Below are positions 59,987 to 64,000 of a stretch of 64,000 nt of DNA, piece by piece. Each line of letters starts with the position of its first letter. Position 1 is the first letter of the stretch. The position numbers and the translations under genes are program-made. A model generated the notes under the pieces. The model did no database searches and was not told the DNA's origin. It saw nothing but the letters and a program-made list of their open reading frames with translations. This DNA is from Burkholderia sp. IMCC1007 (GTDB taxonomy: Bacteria > Pseudomonadota > Gammaproteobacteria > Burkholderiales > Burkholderiaceae): the NCBI RefSeq assembly GCF_027257875.1, contig NZ_JAPVQY010000001.1, positions 62,001 through 126,000 of the forward strand. Direction: 5' to 3'.

Positions 59987-60020
59987 GATCACAAGCGTTC
60001 TCGCTCGAGCTCTTGTGATC
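59987..60020. promoter_or_regulatory. Long-loop inverted repeat before the replication genes
   Basis: GATCACAAG and CTTGTGATC, separated by 16 bases containing CTCGAG. It could be a second hairpin or a binding site ahead of the replication genes. Confidence 0.4.
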
Positions 60021-60062
60021 CGATTTAGTAGTCCTGAGCGGCTACGGCCGCAGGAGAGCCGC

Positions 60063-60362
60063 ATGGATGACTTTTTCAGCGCCCGAACCGGGCACCGCGT
60101 CTCCGAGACGCAACAAGACAGCTTCCACTCCATTTCGGTCGCCAAGCTTTCGGCTACGCAGCAGATGGTGATGGACTGCTTCGATTCGCCCGAGACATTG
60201 CTCACCCGCGAGGACGTCTCGGCGCGCACGAATCTCAAACTGTCCAGCGTGTGCGGTCGCGCACGCGAACTGCTCGATGCCGGCCGCTTGGTGAAGCGCG
60301 GCCTGCGCAAGTGCATGGCAACGGGCAAGTCGCAAGAGCTACTCGGCCTTCCGGTGGCGTGA
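60063..60362 (+). CDS. Phage winged-helix protein
   Basis: A 99-residue protein. Residues 28-85 form a winged helix (LSATQQMVMDCFDSPETLLT, REDVSARTNLKLSSVCGRAR) and suggest DNA binding. AGGAG is 8 bases before ATG 60063. It ends one base before the O-like gene starts, so it may act in replication control. Confidence 0.7.
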   Translation: MDDFFSARTGHRVSETQQDSFHSISVAKLSATQQMVMDCFDSPETLLTREDVSARTNLKLSSVCGRARELLDAGRLVKRGLRKCMATGKSQELLGLPVA

Positions 60363-60363
60363 T

Positions 60364-61629
60364 ATGGCGCTGGCGGAAGTAATCCAGCTATCCGAACGCC
60401 CACGGTCCTCTCAATCGGAAGAAAGGTACACCCGCGTGTCTCACGGCATCCTCGAAGCGCTTGCGCTGGCCGATCTCGGCAAGCGGCACTACAAGGTGCT
60501 TCTGGTGCTGATGCGTCAAACGTATGGCTATGACAAGGCCAGTGACGAGATCAGCCTGACGCAGTTTCACACCAAGACCGGGGTGCTCCCTCCGAACGTA
60601 TCCGGTGCGATCGATGAGCTGGTCGACATGCGCGTCGTCCTGAAGATGGCCGGGAGATATGCGGCGAGCCTGGCAATCAACAAGGATGTGTCGCAGTGGT
60701 TGGGCAAGGCGAAGGTCGATCTGGCGAAGCTGGGGGGTTATCAAAACGATAACAGTGGGGTTATCGAAACGAACACGGGGGGTTATCAAAACGATAAGGA
60801 AGGGGTTATCGATTCAATAACCACAAGAGACAACTCCAAGAGAAAAGACCAAGAGACAACTCCAAGAGAAACCCTTTCGCGCTCGCTGCGCGAACGCTTC
60901 GATATTTTTTGGGCGGCCTACCCGAAGAAGCGATCGAAGGACAAGGCGGAAAAGGCGTTTGCCAAGCGCAACCCGGACGAGCAGCTCTTCAACGACCTGA
61001 TGGCAGGTCTGGGGCGGGCCAAGACTTCGGAGCAGTGGCAAAACCCGCAATTCATCCCGCATGCGGCCACCTGGCTGAACGCGGGCGGTTGGATGGACGA
61101 ATTCCAGACCGCGTACAGCGATGTCGAACTTGCCGTGATCCGCGCGTTCAACGAGGCGCTCGGGGAGCGAGTCGGCACGGTGGACGCCGCGGTGTTCGTC
61201 GAGGCCAGGGCGGGCGCCATCCGCGCATTCCTGACGCACCTGAAAGGCGACTTGGAGGCGGCGGCGCGCTACTTCCCGGCTGTTCGGGACAAGGTCGATC
61301 TTCCGCCGCATGCGGGATTCGACTACCTGGTCAGCCCCAAGGGGTTCGGTGACACGACGGGTCGCATGCGGATCGCCAAGGCGGCGAGCACTGCGCCCGG
61401 CGCCCGCGGTGCGTGGCATGAAACGCCGCAGGGCATCGAGGCGCGCGGGGCGGAGCTCGGCATCGTCCGCGGCAACGAGGAAAACGCGGTTTCGTATCGC
61501 CGTCGCGTTTTCAAGGCGGCAGGGCCCGGCGTGTGGCGCGATCAGGATCTTGCTGCCGAATCGAAGTACGGGGGCGAGGTGTACGAGCGCCTCTGGCGTT
61601 TCTACAACGACGAGCCGAGCCAGAGATGA
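60364..61629 (+). CDS. O-like phage replication protein
   Basis: A 421-residue protein. The N-terminal domain (HGILEALALADLGKRHYKVLLVLMRQTYGYDKASDEISLTQFHTKTG) is the phage replication protein O winged helix that binds origin iterons. A Gln/Asn/Thr repeat region follows (GGYQNDNSGVIE, GGYQNDKEGVID), encoded by the iterons themselves, then a C-terminal helical domain beginning FDIFWAAYPKKRSKDKAEKAF that should contact host replication proteins. The layout copies lambda, with the origin inside the gene. Confidence 0.87.
   Translation: MALAEVIQLSERPRSSQSEERYTRVSHGILEALALADLGKRHYKVLLVLMRQTYGYDKASDEISLTQFHTKTGVLPPNVSGAIDELVDMRVVLKMAGRYAASLAINKDVSQWLGKAKVDLAKLGGYQNDNSGVIETNTGGYQNDKEGVIDSITTRDNSKRKDQETTPRETLSRSLRERFDIFWAAYPKKRSKDKAEKAFAKRNPDEQLFNDLMAGLGRAKTSEQWQNPQFIPHAATWLNAGGWMDEFQTAYSDVELAVIRAFNEALGERVGTVDAAVFVEARAGAIRAFLTHLKGDLEAAARYFPAVRDKVDLPPHAGFDYLVSPKGFGDTTGRMRIAKAASTAPGARGAWHETPQGIEARGAELGIVRGNEENAVSYRRRVFKAAGPGVWRDQDLAAESKYGGEVYERLWRFYNDEPSQR
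60734..60822 (+). repeat. Four iterons inside the O-like gene (probable origin)
   Basis: GGGGTTATC begins at 60734, 60757, 60779 and 60802, giving steps of 23, 22 and 23 bp. Copies 1 and 3 share GGGGTTATCAAAACGATAA; copy 2 is GGGGTTATCGAAACGA; copy 4 ends in an inverted repeat GGTTAT...ATAACC. Spacing of about two helix turns suits a row of bound initiator proteins. Confidence 0.85.
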
Positions 61630-61802
61630 CGCCGAAGGAATGTCTCGATCGGTTCATGGCTGCAGTGCGCGATGCGCGCGTGGGCCGAAACGGTAAGGCG
61701 CGTGCGCTGATCGGGTCGGTGCGCGAGCGTCACGGGGACGCGGCGGCGGAGATTGCGCGCCGTGAGCTGCGGAAATACGTCGACAGCGAGAAGAAGGCAT
61801 GA
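61626..61802 (+). CDS. 58-residue phage protein
   Basis: MTPKECLDRFMAAVRDARVG then a basic helical end. Its ATG overlaps the O-like stop and its stop overlaps the next start. No family recognised. Confidence 0.65.
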   Translation: MTPKECLDRFMAAVRDARVGRNGKARALIGSVRERHGDAAAEIARRELRKYVDSEKKA

Positions 61803-62422
61803 CGAAGCGAACAACTTGGCCAATGCGGATCGACGCTGATGTGCAAACGGTAGGGACGGCACGGGTGCGGGATAGCTGGGCCGTAGGCCGCAGCTCAGCG
61901 GCGCGGCAGCTGATGCAGCAGACCGGCGTTCAGCCGCCGTCCGAATTCGACGACATCGCGGACGGCGTCGGCGCCCCCGCGATCGCCTCGAGCATCGCTC
62001 GCTCAGCGGGCGCGGCGGCGCAGATCGGTGCCCCGGTGCCCCTGTCGAAGGCCATCGCGGGTCTGACGAGGCCGGCCACGGCTGCGAAGTACCACAACAG
62101 GAAGTGCGAGCACGACGGCATTCGCTTCGATAGCGAGAAAGAGCGTTCGCGCTATTTCGAGCTCGTTCAAATGCAGGCGGCTGGGCTGATCCGGGATCTG
62201 CGGCTCCAGGTGCCGTTCGTTCTGACCGCGCGAATGCAGCGAGACAACGGGACGTGGGAACGCGCCTCGAAATACGTGGCGGATTTCGTCTACGTCGACG
62301 GTGCCACGGGAAAGCAGGTGATCGAGGACGTGAAGTCGCCGATCACCCGAAAGAACGCAACGTACATCCAAAAGCGGAAAACCATGCTGGCGACGCATGG
62401 GATCACGATCAAGGAGGTTTGA
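61799..62422 (+). CDS. DUF1064 nuclease-like protein
   Basis: A 207-residue protein. The DUF1064 domain occupies about residues 95-207: KYHNRKCEHDGIRFDSEKER, FELVQMQAAGLIRDLRLQVP, then KYVADFVYVDGATGKQVIED and VKSPIT. The E...D...ExK pattern (SEKE, YVADF, EDVKS) fits the PD-(D/E)XK nuclease fold. Such phage enzymes may cut DNA junctions. The first 90 residues are variable. Overlaps neighbours by one to four bases. Confidence 0.83.
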   Translation: MTKRTTWPMRIDADVQTVGTARVRDSWAVGRSSAARQLMQQTGVQPPSEFDDIADGVGAPAIASSIARSAGAAAQIGAPVPLSKAIAGLTRPATAAKYHNRKCEHDGIRFDSEKERSRYFELVQMQAAGLIRDLRLQVPFVLTARMQRDNGTWERASKYVADFVYVDGATGKQVIEDVKSPITRKNATYIQKRKTMLATHGITIKEV

Positions 62423-63006
62423 TGGAAGGCAAGCGCCCGTGGCGGAAATGGAGCGAGCAGGAAGAGGCGGATCTGCGTCGCGTATGGGTTGCAGACGGCC
62501 CGATGAAGCAATACCTGGATCTCTTCAACGGCCGGCGCGTCGAGGCCGTCTTGACGCATGGTTTGCAAATCGGCTTGGGCGTTCGGCCGAACAGGAATGC
62601 TCGGGTCCGTGATCCGAACGCGTCGGCAATCCTGCGTGTATTGGCACAAGGCCCCATGGAATCGCTTGAACTGTCGGCGAAAACGGGCATCTCCCGACGC
62701 ACTGTCATGAAGCACCTGAAGGCATTGCATGCGTCCGGGAAGGTCCATATCGCGCGGTGGGAGCGATTCTGCCCAAGCGGATACCCGGCGCGTGTCTATG
62801 CCGTCGGCAAGCGGAAGGATGCGCCCCGGCCGGTGCCACGCACGCCTGGTCAGAAATTCCGCGATCGCATGACGGATCTGCGGAATAACCGTCCAGACGA
62901 ATACATGCGAGTGATGGCGCGGCGACGCGCGAATGCCTCGAAGCGCGCCGGCGCGGCGCAACGGGACATCGCGGCCAGCGCGCTCTTTGGGATAGCGACT
63001 GCATGA
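62422..63006 (+). CDS. Phage winged-helix protein
   Basis: A 194-residue protein. The N-terminus resembles a SANT-like helical region (KWSEQEEADLRRVWVADGPM) and residues about 65-110 form a winged helix (AILRVLAQGPMESLELSAKT, GISRRTVMKHLKALHASGKV). The basic C-terminus may bind DNA. AAGGAGG is 5 bases before ATG 62422. Role unknown; a regulator or replication accessory is possible. Confidence 0.72.
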   Translation: MEGKRPWRKWSEQEEADLRRVWVADGPMKQYLDLFNGRRVEAVLTHGLQIGLGVRPNRNARVRDPNASAILRVLAQGPMESLELSAKTGISRRTVMKHLKALHASGKVHIARWERFCPSGYPARVYAVGKRKDAPRPVPRTPGQKFRDRMTDLRNNRPDEYMRVMARRRANASKRAGAAQRDIAASALFGIATA

Positions 63007-63458
63007 AGCGCTCAGGTTTCGGGCCGCGCAAGACTCCGATGGCGCGTGGTTCGTGGTCCCGGAAAAGCTCACCTCTGCCAGAACAGGCCCCGCGAAAGAC
63101 CGCGATGAAGCATCGAGCGAAGCGGCCGACAGTTGCCGAAGGCTCGAAGTATCTGGCGGCCTGCCGCGGCGAGCCGTGTTACCTGCGCGTGCCGGGCCTT
63201 TGTCGGCGGAACCCGATCGACGAAACCGTGGTGCCGTGTCACTCGAACCAATCGCGCCACGGGAAAGCTGGCTGGCTGAAGGCAAAGAACGAGTTCACGG
63301 TTCCCGGCTGCGGCGCATGCCACGCCTGGATCGACCAGAACCACGTCGGCACGCCGAGACAGGTCAAGTTCGATGTGTGGGACCGGGCATACGAGGAATG
63401 GGCGCCAGTGCGCGCCCGAAAGATGGGAATCGTGGAGGACGCGTGCGACTTGTCGTGA
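63003..63458 (+). CDS. DUF1364 nuclease-like protein
   Basis: A 151-residue protein. The core KYLAACRGEPCYLRVPGLCR, then VPCHSNQSRHGK and VPGCGACHAWIDQ matches DUF1364, a Cys/His-rich HNH-like family from phage nin regions (lambda Ren/NinB neighbours). It may bind zinc and cut or process DNA. It overlaps the previous gene by four bases. Confidence 0.8.
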   Translation: MKRSGFGPRKTPMARGSWSRKSSPLPEQAPRKTAMKHRAKRPTVAEGSKYLAACRGEPCYLRVPGLCRRNPIDETVVPCHSNQSRHGKAGWLKAKNEFTVPGCGACHAWIDQNHVGTPRQVKFDVWDRAYEEWAPVRARKMGIVEDACDLS

Positions 63459-63757
63459 AGATGTCTCTGCCGGCCGTACGGCACTGGCGCTACTGCCGTG
63501 CGAACTGGGTGACGTTCGAATGTCGCGCGGTTCGCCTCCGCGGTCCGGTTCGCCAAGGAACACCGGCGAAACCAGCGCCCGCGTGGATTTATGCCGACGT
63601 GATCGTGCCGGAGCAATACCGAAATCAGGCAGCGCCGCACGCGTGGAATCCGGACGGCACGTATCCGGTCGAGGTGCCGGTGAATTGGAACGCGAAGACG
63701 CTGGCTCCGTTTCTGGCGAGCGGCGATCTCGAATGGAACGTCGGAGGTGGCAATTGA
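63443..63757 (+). CDS. Phage hypothetical protein
   Basis: A 104-residue protein. GTG 63443 is 5 bases after GGAGG and lies inside the end of the DUF1364 gene; GTG 63455 or ATG 63461 are alternatives. Sequence runs MRLVVKMSLPAVRHWRYCRA to NWNAKTLAPFLASGDLEWNV. No family recognised. Confidence 0.62.
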   Translation: MRLVVKMSLPAVRHWRYCRANWVTFECRAVRLRGPVRQGTPAKPAPAWIYADVIVPEQYRNQAAPHAWNPDGTYPVEVPVNWNAKTLAPFLASGDLEWNVGGGN

Positions 63758-63993
63758 GCGAAATCACATGCATCGAACTGTCGTCGATTCCGGCCCCGCT
63801 GGCAGACAGTGCAACGCGTCGGGCTGACGACGTATCGGGGGACCGACTGGTCGCGTTTAGCGGTTGCCCTGTGGTCGGGCGCGAGGTTGATAACGGGGAA
63901 ATCGAATTTCCGTTCCCGCGCGGCGTCGAGCTGCGCGAGTCGCTCATCGACTGGATGCTGTACTGGGGCATTCCTTTTCGAGTGATGCCGTGA
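63754..63993 (+). CDS. Phage hypothetical protein with TTG start
   Basis: A 79-residue protein. TTG 63754 follows GGAGG by 6 bases and overlaps the previous stop. It begins MSEITCIELSSIPAPLADSA and ends MLYWGIPFRVMP. No family recognised. Confidence 0.6.
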   Translation: MSEITCIELSSIPAPLADSATRRADDVSGDRLVAFSGCPVVGREVDNGEIEFPFPRGVELRESLIDWMLYWGIPFRVMP

Positions 63994-64000
63994 TGAGCAC
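63993..64000 (+). CDS. Start of the next gene (partial)
   Basis: ATGAGCAC begins here, overlapping the previous stop by one base pair pattern (TGATG). Only two codons are in the window. Confidence 0.4.

Larger units (their letters stand above)
42116..64000. mobile_element. Lambda-like prophage, left part (right end outside window)
   Basis: From the interrupted fitB start, the window contains integrase, excisionase-like gene, a long leftward early operon with a PRTRC cassette, an immunity region (CI, Cro, 25-bp spaced operators, LexA box), CII-like regulator, O-like replication protein with iterons, and DUF1064/DUF1364 phage genes. Packaging, head, tail and lysis genes would follow to the right. 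Codon use is less GC-biased than in the host DNA. The right attachment site is not visible. Confidence 0.9.

Noticed and set aside
42116-64000. tRNA gene as attachment site, CRISPR array or rRNA genes
   Set aside because: No cloverleaf-like sequence near the junction, no regularly spaced repeats other than the iterons and operators, and no rRNA-like stretch were seen.

Overview
The window is high-GC DNA from a betaproteobacterium, most likely Burkholderia (cepacia complex-like). The case rests on gene content (mprF-acvB pair, DUF4148 and DUF4377 proteins, MocR and LysR regulators, a stand-alone tyrosine recombinase), strong G/C third positions and Burkholderiaceae-type phage genes. Nothing was searched; family names come from reading translations and motifs.

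Bases 1-42115 are chromosomal. From the left: a secreted small protein; mprF and acvB (making and hydrolysing aminoacyl-phosphatidylglycerol) with overlapping ends; a siroheme nitrite/sulfite reductase with a DUF934 partner; a MocR regulator; a hexuronate block (MFS transporter, uxuA, FadR-type regulator) with four similar operator-like palindromes between uxuA and the regulator; a periplasmic polyamine-type binding protein overlapping a Cache-HAMP-GGDEF diguanylate cyclase, an arrangement like Vibrio NspS-MbaA; DUF4148; a decayed LysR beside a LysE exporter; a Tat-exported purple acid phosphatase; a lone recombinase; an SDR, a LuxR-type regulator, a lipoprotein, and an MdtD-like pump divergent from a LysR gene.

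Bases 28708-37231 form a same-strand catabolic cluster: LLM flavin oxidoreductase, HsaA/HpaB-type flavin monooxygenase, KstD-like FAD dehydrogenase, flavin reductase, a 63-residue ORF, a KshB-like ferredoxin reductase, an acyl-CoA ligase and an SDR lacking the usual Tyr. It looks built for a cyclic (steroid, terpenoid or aromatic) acid, but no ring-cleavage gene is present and the substrate is unknown. A decayed GntR regulator follows, then an outer-membrane barrel protein, an acyltransferase, a GT87 protein and a fitA antitoxin.

Bases 42116-64000 are the early half of a lambda-like prophage whose right end lies outside the window. It appears to have inserted into the first codons of the fitB toxin gene, leaving fitA as an orphan antitoxin. 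A leftward operon runs from a promoter at about 55450 down to the integrase; it includes a PRTRC cassette (proteins E, C, F, B, A and ThiF), a ubiquitin-like conjugation set with E1-like, JAB-protease and Ubl-like members. The immunity region has a short CI repressor with no peptidase domain, a Cro-like gene that may be leaderless, and five TAGC-N3-GCTA operators, two at the left promoter and three at the right, spaced exactly 25 bp within each group. A LexA-type box drives a gene running into the 3' end of cI on the opposite strand, suggesting SOS induction through an antirepressor. A DUF6414 two-gene unit sits between these control regions. The rightward operon carries a CII-like regulator, an O-like replication protein with four iterons inside its gene, and DUF1064, DUF1364 and other phage genes.
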